Source: Akkermansiaceae bacterium (GTDB lineage: Bacteria > Verrucomicrobiota > Verrucomicrobiia > Verrucomicrobiales > Akkermansiaceae). From it: DNA of 40,197 nucleotides. The notes below the pieces were generated by a model. The model made no database searches. It worked only from the letters and a program-made list of their open reading frames with translations, and had not been told where the DNA came from. Position 1 is the stretch's first letter. Every line of letters starts with the position of its first letter. The position numbers and the translations under genes are program-made. Shown here in pieces: positions 32,494 through 40,197 of the stretch. The stretch is from contig CAIZNN010000210.1 of the NCBI GenBank assembly GCA_903934285.1, forward strand, positions 1 to 40,197, given 5' to 3'.

Positions 32494-34176
32494 ATGAGCC
32501 ACTCCGTCACGCCTTACGCCATCCGCCCCGGCTTTGCCCAATCCATCGCCCGGGTGCGCGAGGCGTTCTTTCGGCGCGACCCGGCGCGGTGGCCGGTTTT
32601 TGCGCAAGAGCCGTTTGCCAGCGTCCTTGCCTTCCGCCGCTTGAACCTCCCGCCGGCCGAACGCGTCGCCCACTACCCGGACGGCCCCGCCTTGCACGCC
32701 CAGCTCCGCGCCTTGGCCGCCGTCCCCGCCCAACTCTCCGACCCCTCCGCCAGCCTCGACCCGCTCGTCGTCTTCGCCGCCGCCCTCGCGAAAAATTGGG
32801 AAATCCCGCACAGCGTGGAAAACGTCGCCACCATGCCCTGCGATCCGGCGATTTACGGGGTCATGCTCGGGGCTATGGCCAATGCCAACCTGGTCCATCC
32901 GGAATATGCCGAGATGGCCGTCGAATTGGAAAACTCCGTCGTGCGCCAAATCGCCACCCAAGTCGGCTGGGATCCCACGCTCAGCGCCGGCATCTTCACC
33001 CAGGGCGGCACCTTCTGCAACCTCTACGGCTACCTCCTCGGGATCCGCAAAAACCTCCCGCTGGCCCGCGAATACGGCCTCGAGCACGGCCTGGACTACC
33101 GCATCATCAATTCCCAGGGTGGCCATTACTCCAACACCACCAACCTGTCCCTGCTCGGCGTCAACCTCCGCCGCAAATCCCTGCGCATCCGCATCACCGA
33201 TGACAACGACATGGACATGGCCGACTTGGAACGCCAACTCCGCGCCTGCTTCCAACTCGGCTGCGTCGTGCCCACCATCATGCTCACCATGGGGACCACC
33301 GACACTTTCGCCATCGATCGCGTCAAACCCGTCCGCGACCTCTGCGCCCAACTCTGCGCCCAATACGAAGTCACGGCCAAGCCCCACATCCACGTCGATG
33401 CCGCCGTCGGCTGGCCACTGATCTTTTTCCTCGACTACGACTTCGAGCGCAACCCGCTTGAAATCAACGACGACACCCTCACCGGCCTGCGCCGCAACAC
33501 CGAGCGCTTCCGCGAACTGCGCTACGCCGATTCTTTCACCGTCGATTTCCAAAAATGGGGCTACGTCCCATATACCTCCAGCTTGGTCATGATTCGCGAC
33601 CAGCGCGACCTCGCCGCCCTCGAACACGACCCGGAAAATTTTTCCTACTTCGAGAAGGACACCGAGGGCCAAACCCATCTGCACTCCACCATCGAGTGTT
33701 CGCGCAGTGCCACCGGGGTGTTTGGGGCAGCCACCGCCCTCGCCCACCTCGGCATCGAGGGCCATCAAATCCTCGTCGCCAACTCCCTCCAAACCGCCGG
33801 GTATTTCCGCCACCGCCTCGCCCAAACCCCGGGGGTGATGTGCCTCGCCCCCTCCAACCGCGGCCCCAGCACCAGCTTCCGCCTGTATGATCCGGCACTC
33901 GTCGCCGATCCCGAAGCGGAGTTCTCCCGCGAATACGAGGCGCTGACCACCCCCGACTGGCAGCAACGCGTCACCCGCAACAACGACTACCACCGCAAGG
34001 TCTTCAAACAGCGCGGCAAAGGGGCCCTCTACACCAACTACGTCCAAGGCGCCGCCCACACCGACTACGATGAACACGGCCACTACCACCTCCTGCCGGG
34101 CGAGAAGGCCGTCTTCATGAATCCGCTCACCCGCTTTTCAGACATCGATTCGTTCATCGCCCGCATCCATGGCTGA
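32494..34176 (+). CDS. PLP-dependent group II amino acid decarboxylase
   Basis: This 560-residue enzyme is a fold-type I PLP decarboxylase of the glutamate/aspartate/aromatic class. The PLP-contact region reads GIFTQGGTFCNLYGYLLGIR, the Asp that contacts the pyridine nitrogen is in HIHVDAAVGWP, and the Schiff-base lysine is in FTVDFQKWGYVPYTSS. The N-terminal VENVATMPCDPAIYG matches members whose substrate is glutamate or a related amino acid. It ends eight bases after a possible upstream start of purN but is otherwise unrelated to it. The substrate cannot be fixed from sequence alone. Confidence 0.85.
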   Translation: MSHSVTPYAIRPGFAQSIARVREAFFRRDPARWPVFAQEPFASVLAFRRLNLPPAERVAHYPDGPALHAQLRALAAVPAQLSDPSASLDPLVVFAAALAKNWEIPHSVENVATMPCDPAIYGVMLGAMANANLVHPEYAEMAVELENSVVRQIATQVGWDPTLSAGIFTQGGTFCNLYGYLLGIRKNLPLAREYGLEHGLDYRIINSQGGHYSNTTNLSLLGVNLRRKSLRIRITDDNDMDMADLERQLRACFQLGCVVPTIMLTMGTTDTFAIDRVKPVRDLCAQLCAQYEVTAKPHIHVDAAVGWPLIFFLDYDFERNPLEINDDTLTGLRRNTERFRELRYADSFTVDFQKWGYVPYTSSLVMIRDQRDLAALEHDPENFSYFEKDTEGQTHLHSTIECSRSATGVFGAATALAHLGIEGHQILVANSLQTAGYFRHRLAQTPGVMCLAPSNRGPSTSFRLYDPALVADPEAEFSREYEALTTPDWQQRVTRNNDYHRKVFKQRGKGALYTNYVQGAAHTDYDEHGHYHLLPGEKAVFMNPLTRFSDIDSFIARIHG

Positions 34177-34249
34177 GACCGCCAACCCGAACTGGCAAAA
34201 ATCCAACTTGGCACTTGGCACGGGCGGCAGGACGACTACAACCCTGTGC

Positions 34250-34840
34250 ATGGTGCTCGGCATTCTCGGCTCCGGTTCCGGCTCAAACCTGCAGGCCCTC
34301 CTCGACGCGATCGACGCCGGGCACCTCGCCGCGCGCATCGCGCTGGTCCTCTCCGACAACCCCGACGCCTTCATCCTCGAACGCGCGCGCCGCCACCACA
34401 TCCCCACCGGCCTGATCGATTGCCGCGGGTGCCGCACACGCTTTCCCGAGCAGGCCCAACTGGAAACCGCCGCCACCTTGCAGGCCGCCGGGGTCGAACT
34501 GGTCTGCCTCGCGGGTTTCCTGCGCCTGGTCAAACGCCCGCTGTTAGACGCGTTTCCCAAACGCATCATCAACATTCATCCCTCGTTGCTGCCTGCCTTT
34601 CCCGGGCTGCAGGCGTGGCAACAAGCCCTCGACGCCGGCGCCACCACCACCGGCTGTACCGTGCACTTCGTCGATGAGGGCATGGATACCGGCCCGCTCA
34701 TCCTGCAGGAACCCGTGCCGATCCTGCCCGGCGATACCGCCGCCTCGCTGCATGCCCGCATCCAAGTCGTGGAACACCGCCTCTACCCCGCCGCCATCTC
34801 CAAGCTGGTCGCGAACCACCAGCCTCTCCCCACGCCCTGA
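34250..34840 (+). CDS. purN: Phosphoribosylglycinamide formyltransferase (GART)
   Basis: This cytoplasmic enzyme of purine synthesis transfers a formyl group from 10-formyl-tetrahydrofolate to GAR. The start MVLGILGSGSGSNLQALLDAI carries the GAR-binding loop. The catalytic segment INIHPSLLPAFPGLQA contains Asn and His of the active site, and HFVDEGMDTGPLILQ contains the catalytic Asp. ATG 34250 gives 196 residues, the usual length; ATG 34169 would overlap the decarboxylase end and add 27 residues that match nothing. Confidence 0.9.
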   Translation: MVLGILGSGSGSNLQALLDAIDAGHLAARIALVLSDNPDAFILERARRHHIPTGLIDCRGCRTRFPEQAQLETAATLQAAGVELVCLAGFLRLVKRPLLDAFPKRIINIHPSLLPAFPGLQAWQQALDAGATTTGCTVHFVDEGMDTGPLILQEPVPILPGDTAASLHARIQVVEHRLYPAAISKLVANHQPLPTP

Positions 34841-34860
34841 TCCCCGCTCGCTCGCTTTCC

Positions 34861-35778
34861 ATGTCCCGCGCCGCCTTGCTGCTTCTTCACCAACGCCTCT
34901 GCGCCACCGTCCTCGGCGCCGAGGATGCCGCCACCTTGTTGCTCACCGCATTGTTAGCCAAAGGCCATGTCCTGATCGAAGGCCCCCCGGGCATTGGCAA
35001 AACCACCCTCGGCCATACCCTCGCCGCATCCATGGGTGGCGTGTTCAAACGCATCCAGTTCACTCCGGACCTGCTGCCGGCCGATCTGCTCGGCTACTCG
35101 CTCTATCGAATGGACCGGGGCGAATTCCAATTCATCCCGGGCCCGGTGTTTGCCAATTGCGTGCTGGCTGATGAAATCAACCGCACCTCGCCGCGGGTGC
35201 AGTCGGCTCTGTTAGAGAGCATGAACGAAGGCCAAGTCACCCTCGATGGCGAAACCCGCATGCTCCCCGCGCCGTTCCTCGTTATCGCCACCCAGAACGA
35301 CACCTACGCCACCGGCACCTTCCCCCTGCCCGAGCCGCAACTCGACCGCTTTCTGCTCTCCATCGCCATGACCCTGCCGGCTCCCGCCATGCAAAGCCGG
35401 ATTCTGTTGGCCCACGCCAACGGCGAAATCCCACTGCTCAATGGCGATAGCGCATTGATCAGTCCCGCGGAGATCCGCGCCCTGCAAGACGAAGTGTCCG
35501 CGTTGCCGATCTCGGTGGCCATCGCCGAATATATCACCGCGCTCTGCCAATGCCTGCGCCGCCTGGCCGGGGCCGAACACGCGGTTTCGATCCGCGCGTC
35601 GCTGGCCATCCTGCAAGCGGCCCGCGCCCGCGCCTTCCTGGATGATGCCGCCGCCGTCTATCCCGATCACGTCCAGGCGGTGTTTTCCGCGGTGATGCGC
35701 CACCGCGTCCTGCCCAACGACGGCGCCGACCCGGCCATGCTTGTGCGAGCCGCCCTCGAGCAAACACCGGTGGTCTGA
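34861..35778 (+). CDS. MoxR-family AAA+ ATPase
   Basis: This 305-residue ATPase has Walker A in LIEGPPGIGKTT, Walker B CVLADEINRTSPRVQSAL, and sensor-1 region LVIATQNDTYATGTFPLPEPQLDRF. MoxR proteins usually act as chaperones for metal-cofactor enzymes or assemble complexes together with DUF58 and VWA partners, which are not encoded next to it here. It follows purN after 20 bp. The partner and function are unknown. Confidence 0.88.
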   Translation: MSRAALLLLHQRLCATVLGAEDAATLLLTALLAKGHVLIEGPPGIGKTTLGHTLAASMGGVFKRIQFTPDLLPADLLGYSLYRMDRGEFQFIPGPVFANCVLADEINRTSPRVQSALLESMNEGQVTLDGETRMLPAPFLVIATQNDTYATGTFPLPEPQLDRFLLSIAMTLPAPAMQSRILLAHANGEIPLLNGDSALISPAEIRALQDEVSALPISVAIAEYITALCQCLRRLAGAEHAVSIRASLAILQAARARAFLDDAAAVYPDHVQAVFSAVMRHRVLPNDGADPAMLVRAALEQTPVV

Positions 35779-35788
35779 ACCACCCGCT

Positions 35789-36040
35789 TCAAGGGAGTGA
35801 GGTGCCATCCGGCAGGCTAAACGTCTTGTACCGCGACGAACCGCCTTTTTCCAGCATGACCCGCGACTTGGATAGCCCCAGCGCTTTGGCCAGAAACTCC
35901 CGCAACGCCGCATTCGCCTTGCCCTCGACTGGCGGCGCCGCTATCCGCACCCGCAGCACCCGGCCCACTTGCGGCTCGTCCTCCCACCCCACAATTTCAC
36001 TGCAACGGGCATTGGGCGTGGCTCGGACGTGGAGTTTCAT
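35789..36040 (-). CDS. DUF167 (YggU-type) small protein
   Basis: This 83-residue protein reads MKLHVRATPNARCSEIVGWE, then LRVRIAAPPVEGKANAALRE and FLAKALGLSKSRVMLEKGGSSRYKTF, the DUF167/YggU fold of unknown cellular function. ATG 36040 matches the family start; the open frame reaches 36343 but that part is not conserved. It converges with the MoxR gene 10 bp away. Confidence 0.85.
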   Translation of the reverse strand: MKLHVRATPNARCSEIVGWEDEPQVGRVLRVRIAAPPVEGKANAALREFLAKALGLSKSRVMLEKGGSSRYKTFSLPDGTSLP

Positions 36041-36130
36041 AAATCGACAACCTCGCCGCGACCGTAGCGGATCGTCCCGCCCCGCGCAATGCTCTTGGCA
36101 AATGGAAAATGCTGTGCTACGGCTTGCGCC

Positions 36131-36838
36131 ATGGCCGACGACGATGACGAAACAACCCCTCAAGCACAGGCAACCCCGCGCGGCTGCTCCTCCCGATTGC
36201 TCGTCCTTGCCTTGCTGCTCAGTGCCGTGGGCTTGGGCTTCGCCATCTACTTCATGACCCTGCCACAAGATTTGAGCGATATCCATGGCTACACGCCGGA
36301 CACCCGCTCGTTGTTGCGGCGCGACATCCGCATGATGCTGCAAAATTCGCTAGACCGCTCGTATCCGGTCACCATCACCGAAGGGGAAATCAACCAATGG
36401 CTCCTCGGCGTGCTCAAAACCAAACAGGGCGGCCTGCTCGCCGACAAGGTCACCCTCGATGGGGTGTGGCTGCGCCTCGAAGACGGCCGCGCGGAATTGG
36501 TGCTGGAGCGCAAGGTGATGGGCAAACCGTTCACCGTGTCGATGTATTTGCAAATCCAACAAACCGAGAGTGAAAGCGGAACCAAGACCGAGATCAATCT
36601 TCATGGCGGACCGTTTCACAAGTATCTGCCATTCCCCAAATGCGGCGGCCGCTTCGGCCAATTGCCCGTGCCCCAAGGATTCTTACTGCTGGTGATGCCT
36701 TCGTTCAAAAACCTCGCCGCCGCCTTTCCCGAAGAACTCCGCCTCGGCTTTGAGGAAATGACCCGGATCAAAATCGATAAGGGCCGCCTCACCCTCGACC
36801 CGCGCGTGCCACAGCGCACCGTCACCGGCACCCCCTGA
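36131..36838 (+). CDS. Single-pass membrane protein of unknown function
   Basis: This 235-residue protein has an acidic N-terminus (MADDDDETTPQ), a transmembrane helix (LLVLALLLSAVGLGFAIYFM, about residues 26-45) and a mixed alpha/beta body outside, including VTITEGEINQWLLG and LADKVTLDGVWLRLEDGRAELV. The body resembles the small periplasmic domains linked to AsmA-like or lipid-transfer proteins, but I could not assign it. ATG 36131 is selected; ATG 36089 is also in frame. It is followed 18 bp later by the next gene, probably cotranscribed. Confidence 0.75.
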   Translation: MADDDDETTPQAQATPRGCSSRLLVLALLLSAVGLGFAIYFMTLPQDLSDIHGYTPDTRSLLRRDIRMMLQNSLDRSYPVTITEGEINQWLLGVLKTKQGGLLADKVTLDGVWLRLEDGRAELVLERKVMGKPFTVSMYLQIQQTESESGTKTEINLHGGPFHKYLPFPKCGGRFGQLPVPQGFLLLVMPSFKNLAAAFPEELRLGFEEMTRIKIDKGRLTLDPRVPQRTVTGTP

Positions 36839-36856
36839 GTCCGCCCGCCTCTGCTC

Positions 36857-38299
36857 ATGAAACCGGCTTGCCTGATCGGGTTTGTGTTCGCCACCGCCGC
36901 ACTGGGGCAACAACCCCCGCCTCGGGCCGTGCCGGTGCCGGATACCCCGGCAGCAACCAACCCGGACACCCCCGCGCTTGCCACCGACCGCGCAACCAGC
37001 CGCAGCGGGCAATTCCGCGTGAGTGGCGCCGACGGCCTGTTGCGTGGCACCATAGCCATGATCGCCGAGGATGCCAAGGACGAGTTGTTGCTCCTCACCG
37101 CCGAAAAGGATGCCTGGAAAGTGCCCATCACCATCGTCCTGCACGGCAAACAAGGCGACCCGCTGCCGCCACGATCCGTGGCCATGAAGCTCTGGTTCAA
37201 CGAAACCGGCTATGACCTGCGCGTGAATGTGCACCTCAGCCGCGGCATCGAATTGGAACATTTCAAACATACCACCACCGCCGCCCTGCTCTACGAACGC
37301 GCCTTGCGCGACCGCCCGCCCGGCCAGCCGGAAACGCCCCTGATGGTCCCACCATGGCTCGTCGAGGGACTGCGCGAGGCCACCGCATGGCGCCTGAAAC
37401 GCAGCGACCGACGCCTCTATGCGGCACTCTTCAAACACGGCGGACTCTACAAGCTCGACGAACTCTTCGCCGTCACCGAAAGCCAGTTTGAAGAACTCGA
37501 CGGAGCCATGCACGCGGCTTTCCGCGTGTCCTCCGGCGCGCTGGTCATGGCCTTGTTGAAACAACCGCAGGGCCGCGAAGGCTTCCTCTCGTTTCTATCA
37601 AACTCGGCAGCGTTCGAAGGCGAAATGCCCACCCTCCTGCGCCGCCATTTCCCGGACCTCAATCTCTCCGAAACCAGCCTCGCCAAATGGTGGGCGCTGC
37701 AGCTCGCCGACATGACCACCCCCACCCTCACCGAGGTCCTAACCATCGCGGAAACCGAGATACTGCTCGACGACGCGCTGTACTTGAATTTCCGCACCAC
37801 CGACGGAATCTCCCAGCACAAGCCGCTGGGCGCTTGGCGGGAACTCGAAACCCTCAAGCCCGCCGAACGCGTGGAAGCCGTCAGGCTGGCGCAGGATTCG
37901 CTGGTACGCCTCAGCTACCGCTGCTTCCCGGCATACCGCCCGCTCATTGCCGAATATCAAGTCGTCCTCGGCGCCATCGGCCGCAACAAAACCAGGAAAT
38001 CCGACGCCCAACTCACCCAGCTTCAGGATAACCGCAACTCACTGCGCACCATCGCCAGCCGCGCCCGCGATTACCTCGACTGGTTTGAAATCACCCGCGC
38101 CCGTGAAACCAGCGGCGTGTTCGAAGACTACCTCCGCCTCAAGGACCGCTTGCAGGCCCAGCCCCACAACCGCAGCGACAACCTCTCAATCTACCTCGAC
38201 CGCCTGAACCTCGTCTTCGCCCGCCAGTCTGCGGAAACCCCTGCCACTCTGCCGCCCGGCTTGCCGCCCCCCACAAATAACCTAAAACCACACCCATGA
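36857..38299 (+). CDS. Exported protein of unknown function
   Basis: This 480-residue protein has a short signal peptide (MKPACLIGFVFATAALGQQ) and a Pro-rich segment, then a region beginning FRVSGADGLLRGTIAMIAEDAKDELLLL with peptidase-like or TPR-free helical features (LMVPPWLVEGLREATAWRLKR includes an Arg/Trp-rich helix). No zinc-binding HExxH motif is seen although the WLVEGLREATAW stretch recalls secreted M1/M48-like degenerate peptidases. Its stop overlaps the start of the following AsmA-like gene as ATGA, so they are translationally coupled. Confidence 0.7.
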   Translation: MKPACLIGFVFATAALGQQPPPRAVPVPDTPAATNPDTPALATDRATSRSGQFRVSGADGLLRGTIAMIAEDAKDELLLLTAEKDAWKVPITIVLHGKQGDPLPPRSVAMKLWFNETGYDLRVNVHLSRGIELEHFKHTTTAALLYERALRDRPPGQPETPLMVPPWLVEGLREATAWRLKRSDRRLYAALFKHGGLYKLDELFAVTESQFEELDGAMHAAFRVSSGALVMALLKQPQGREGFLSFLSNSAAFEGEMPTLLRRHFPDLNLSETSLAKWWALQLADMTTPTLTEVLTIAETEILLDDALYLNFRTTDGISQHKPLGAWRELETLKPAERVEAVRLAQDSLVRLSYRCFPAYRPLIAEYQVVLGAIGRNKTRKSDAQLTQLQDNRNSLRTIASRARDYLDWFEITRARETSGVFEDYLRLKDRLQAQPHNRSDNLSIYLDRLNLVFARQSAETPATLPPGLPPPTNNLKPHP

Positions 38300-39819
38300 G
38301 CCGCAGATCCAGAAGACGACAAGGCAACCGGTCCAGCGGATGGATCGGTCGACTCGCCGTGGCCGTGCTCATGCTTGGCATGCTGTGCGCGGCTGTCGGA
38401 TACTGGTCCCTCAAAAACTACCTCCACAGCGATGGCTTCCGGCGCTTGCTCTCATCCAAAGTGAGCAAGGTGCTTGGCATGGCGGGCGAGTTCAGCCCGT
38501 TCAACTGGGATGGCCTGGCCGTCGATACCGGCTCGTTTGAGGCACACGGCTACGGCCCCATCAACTCGCTCCATGCCGACCGCCTGCACTCCGAAGTGAA
38601 TTTGTCCGGCGTGCGCCGCGGCGTCTGGGAACTTCACGGCACCAGCGTCAACCGCGTCGAAATCCACTGGGACACGCGCAACCCGACCTCTACCCAACAG
38701 CCGCCGCCGCCCCCCCCCGAGGCAACCCCAACCGCAACCCGCCACTGGCTCCCCAGCGAGGTCGAACTCAACGGCTTGGACCTGCGCGAATTGATGGTCA
38801 CGGCCATGCTGGAGGATGGCGAGGTTTTTGCTAACGGCATGCGGGTCCGCATCGACCGCACCGGCGACAAACATGCCTATCGGGCCGAAATCGACGGCGG
38901 GCGCATCCGCCTCCCCTGGTCATGGCTGCCGGCAATCAACCTCAACCGCATTCGTTGCCGCTATCAAAACGGCGGCTTGTTTGTGACCGATGCCACCGCC
39001 TCGGTTTTCAAACAAGGCCGGCTCGATGCCAGCGGCGAATGGCATCCCAAAGAACAACCCTATGCTTTCGAAGGCAACGCTCGCGGCATCAAATGCGATG
39101 AATTGCTCAACGCCGACTGGGCAAAGCGCCTAACAGGCGACATCGCGTCATCCTTCGTCATCGAAGGCCGCAGCACCGGCCCGCTGGCCAAGGGCGCTCT
39201 CACCATCAAAAACGGCGTGCTCACCGCACTGCCCATGCTCGATTCGCTCGCCGCTTACGCCGACACCCGCCGCTTCCGCGTGCTGGCCTTGAGTGAAGCT
39301 CACGCCGACTGGCGCTGGCAAAAGGGTGAAACCACCTTCAGCAATCTCGTACTCGCCAGCGAGAGCCTCGTCCGCCTCGAAGGACGCCTGGTCATCCGCG
39401 GCCGTGAGCTCGACGGCTCGTTCCGCCTTGGGCTGGCTCCTGGCACACTTGCCGCCATCCCCGGCGCTGAAACCGACGTGTTTGTCCCGGGCGAACGCGG
39501 ACTGCTGTGGAGTCCCTTGCGCCTCACCGGAACCATCGATGACCCGAAGGAGGATCTAACGGAACGGCTGGTCGCGGCGGCGGGAGGTCGCATGTTTGAA
39601 ATCATTCCGGAAACCGGGGAAAAGGTCCTCAAGTTCACCCGCTCCATCCTCGGCAATTCAGGGGCCATCGAGAAGGGCGTCGAGGCAATCGACACCGCCA
39701 CCGGCGTCGTGAGCGGCGTCCTTAATGGGCTTCTCGGTGGCGGCAACCCGCCAGGGCCACCACCGCAACCGCCAAAGGAACCACCGCAACCGCCAAAGAC
39801 ACTGCCCAAGCCCGAGTGA
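38296..39819 (+). CDS. AsmA-like membrane-anchored protein
   Basis: This 507-residue protein has an N-terminal membrane anchor (WIGRLAVAVLMLGMLCAAVGYW) followed by a long beta-rich body of the AsmA/YhjG/TamB-like type: SSKVSKVLGMAGEFSPFNW near the start, repeated strands, and late segments such as LTGDIASSFVIEGRSTGPLAKGALTIKNG and RLTGTIDDPKEDLTERL. Such proteins are thought to carry lipids or shape outer-membrane biogenesis. Two proline-rich tracts occur, one after residue 130 and one at the C-terminus (PPQPPKEPPQPP). It is the last gene before the terminal repeat region. Confidence 0.75.
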   Translation: MSRRSRRRQGNRSSGWIGRLAVAVLMLGMLCAAVGYWSLKNYLHSDGFRRLLSSKVSKVLGMAGEFSPFNWDGLAVDTGSFEAHGYGPINSLHADRLHSEVNLSGVRRGVWELHGTSVNRVEIHWDTRNPTSTQQPPPPPPEATPTATRHWLPSEVELNGLDLRELMVTAMLEDGEVFANGMRVRIDRTGDKHAYRAEIDGGRIRLPWSWLPAINLNRIRCRYQNGGLFVTDATASVFKQGRLDASGEWHPKEQPYAFEGNARGIKCDELLNADWAKRLTGDIASSFVIEGRSTGPLAKGALTIKNGVLTALPMLDSLAAYADTRRFRVLALSEAHADWRWQKGETTFSNLVLASESLVRLEGRLVIRGRELDGSFRLGLAPGTLAAIPGAETDVFVPGERGLLWSPLRLTGTIDDPKEDLTERLVAAAGGRMFEIIPETGEKVLKFTRSILGNSGAIEKGVEAIDTATGVVSGVLNGLLGGGNPPGPPPQPPKEPPQPPKTLPKPE

Positions 39820-39900
39820 TCTCTGGCTTGATGCGCGCCTCGGTGCGCGAGATCTCCTGGAGTCCTTGAAACCGGCAATGTGTTGTCGCCAGGTCAAATT

Positions 39901-39962
39901 CTTGCGTCTTGTCGTCTTGTCGTCTTGTCGTCTTGCGTCTTGGGTCTTGTCGTCTTGGGTCT
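39901..39962. repeat. Heptad array (CTTGCGT/CTTGTCGT type) before RAYT copy 3
   Basis: Units CTTGCGTCTTG, TCGTCTTG and GGGTCTTG follow one another for about 60 bp, the same family as at 1393-1441 and 3063-3187, here in reverse orientation. It lies between the AsmA-like gene and the convergent RAYT fragment. Confidence 0.9.
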
Positions 39963-39984
39963 GAGTCGAAGCCTCGCTAGGTTT
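39939..39984. repeat. Dispersed 46-bp element, copy B
   Basis: Read on the minus strand it starts AAACCTAGCGAGGCTTCGAC and continues CTCAGACCCAAGACGACAAG. It matches copy A (27109-27153) at about 41 of 46 aligned positions. Copy B begins inside the RAYT copy 3 stop codon TAA and runs into the heptad array, linking the two repeat types. Confidence 0.85.
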
Positions 39985-40197
39985 ATCCCACCGTTCTCAC
40001 CACCAATTGCCTGGCGCTGAACAAACTGCCGTGGGCGTCTTCGCGCAAGGCCCGTGCTCCGCTCGTGCGTTGCGGCCCGAAGTGCCCGCGATAATGCTGA
40101 AACACCCCATCCACGTACGATTTCGAGCCCAACACCAATCCATCTGAGAAATACCTCACCCGGCAGCGCAACAACGCGCCGCGGCTCAATTTCCCCA
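39983..40197 (-). CDS. RAYT transposase copy 3, C-terminal part only
   Basis: The visible 71 residues match the C-terminus of copies 1 and 2: RVRYFSDGLVLGSKSYVDGVF, then GHFGPQRTSGARALRED and a shorter tail ending RTVG. It is cut by the window edge, so the catalytic part and the start lie beyond 40197. Compared with the other copies the C-terminus is diverged, so this copy is not a recent duplicate. Confidence 0.85.
   Translation of the reverse strand, partial: GKLSRGALLRCRVRYFSDGLVLGSKSYVDGVFQHYRGHFGPQRTSGARALREDAHGSLFSARQLVVRTVG

Noticed and set aside
32473-34089. Long minus-strand ORF opposite the decarboxylase
   Set aside because: Val/Gly/Glu-rich shadow of a strongly supported PLP enzyme gene.

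Overview
The window is a GC-rich, densely coding chromosomal segment from a bacterium that looks like a member of the Verrucomicrobiota. This assignment is an inference from gene style: RAYT-type transposases, a bL36 variant, an EboD-like cyclase, many secreted proteins of unknown function, and heptad 'GTCTTGC' microsatellites between genes. No rRNA or other definitive marker is present. I see no CRISPR array, prophage or plasmid origin.

Layout. (1) 91-172: a tRNA-Leu with anticodon AAG on the minus strand. (2) 295-4899: an ABC importer of the iron/polyamine type (ATPase, solute-binding protein, fused double permease), punctuated by heptad-repeat tracts. (3) 4909-7406, minus: a PAS-PAS histidine kinase followed by a FixJ/NarL-type response regulator. 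(4) 7663-10515: a large fusion of an archaeo-eukaryotic-primase (TOTE-type) domain, an SF2 helicase and a DUF559 endonuclease, a likely genome-conflict protein. (5) 10548-11651: the first RAYT transposase. (6) 17563 down to 11826, minus: a four-gene operon with an ABC-2 exporter ATPase, its permease, a membrane-anchored unknown protein and a 962-residue lipoprotein. (7) 17680-19660: a small lipoprotein, ribosomal protein bL36 and TcdA. (8) 19899-21002: the second RAYT. (9) 21072-28460: a complete Wadjet (JetABCD, MksFEBG-like SMC) anti-plasmid system, with an unusual 556-bp non-coding gap between jetA and jetB. (10) 28604-34840: a small membrane ORF, a Nudix hydrolase, an EboD-like sugar-phosphate cyclase, a Sel1-repeat protein, a PLP decarboxylase and PurN. 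(11) 34861-39819: a MoxR ATPase, a DUF167 protein and three exported or membrane proteins of unknown function, the last AsmA-like. (12) 39983-40197: the C-terminal end of a third RAYT, cut by the window edge.

Two conflict modules (the TOTE-type helicase-nuclease and Wadjet) lie about 10 kb apart and each is next to a RAYT gene. The repeats form families. Heptad arrays lie beside and even inside genes; one extends the C-terminus of the importer ATPase. A 45-46-bp element is shared between the end of jetC and the end of the third RAYT, overlapping both stop codons. Palindromes and tandem repeats lie directly beside the RAYT genes, as expected if these enzymes mobilise REP-like hairpins.

Most starts were chosen from family length, signal peptides or overlap with neighbours, and several remain uncertain. 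All homology calls were made by reading motifs, without database searches.
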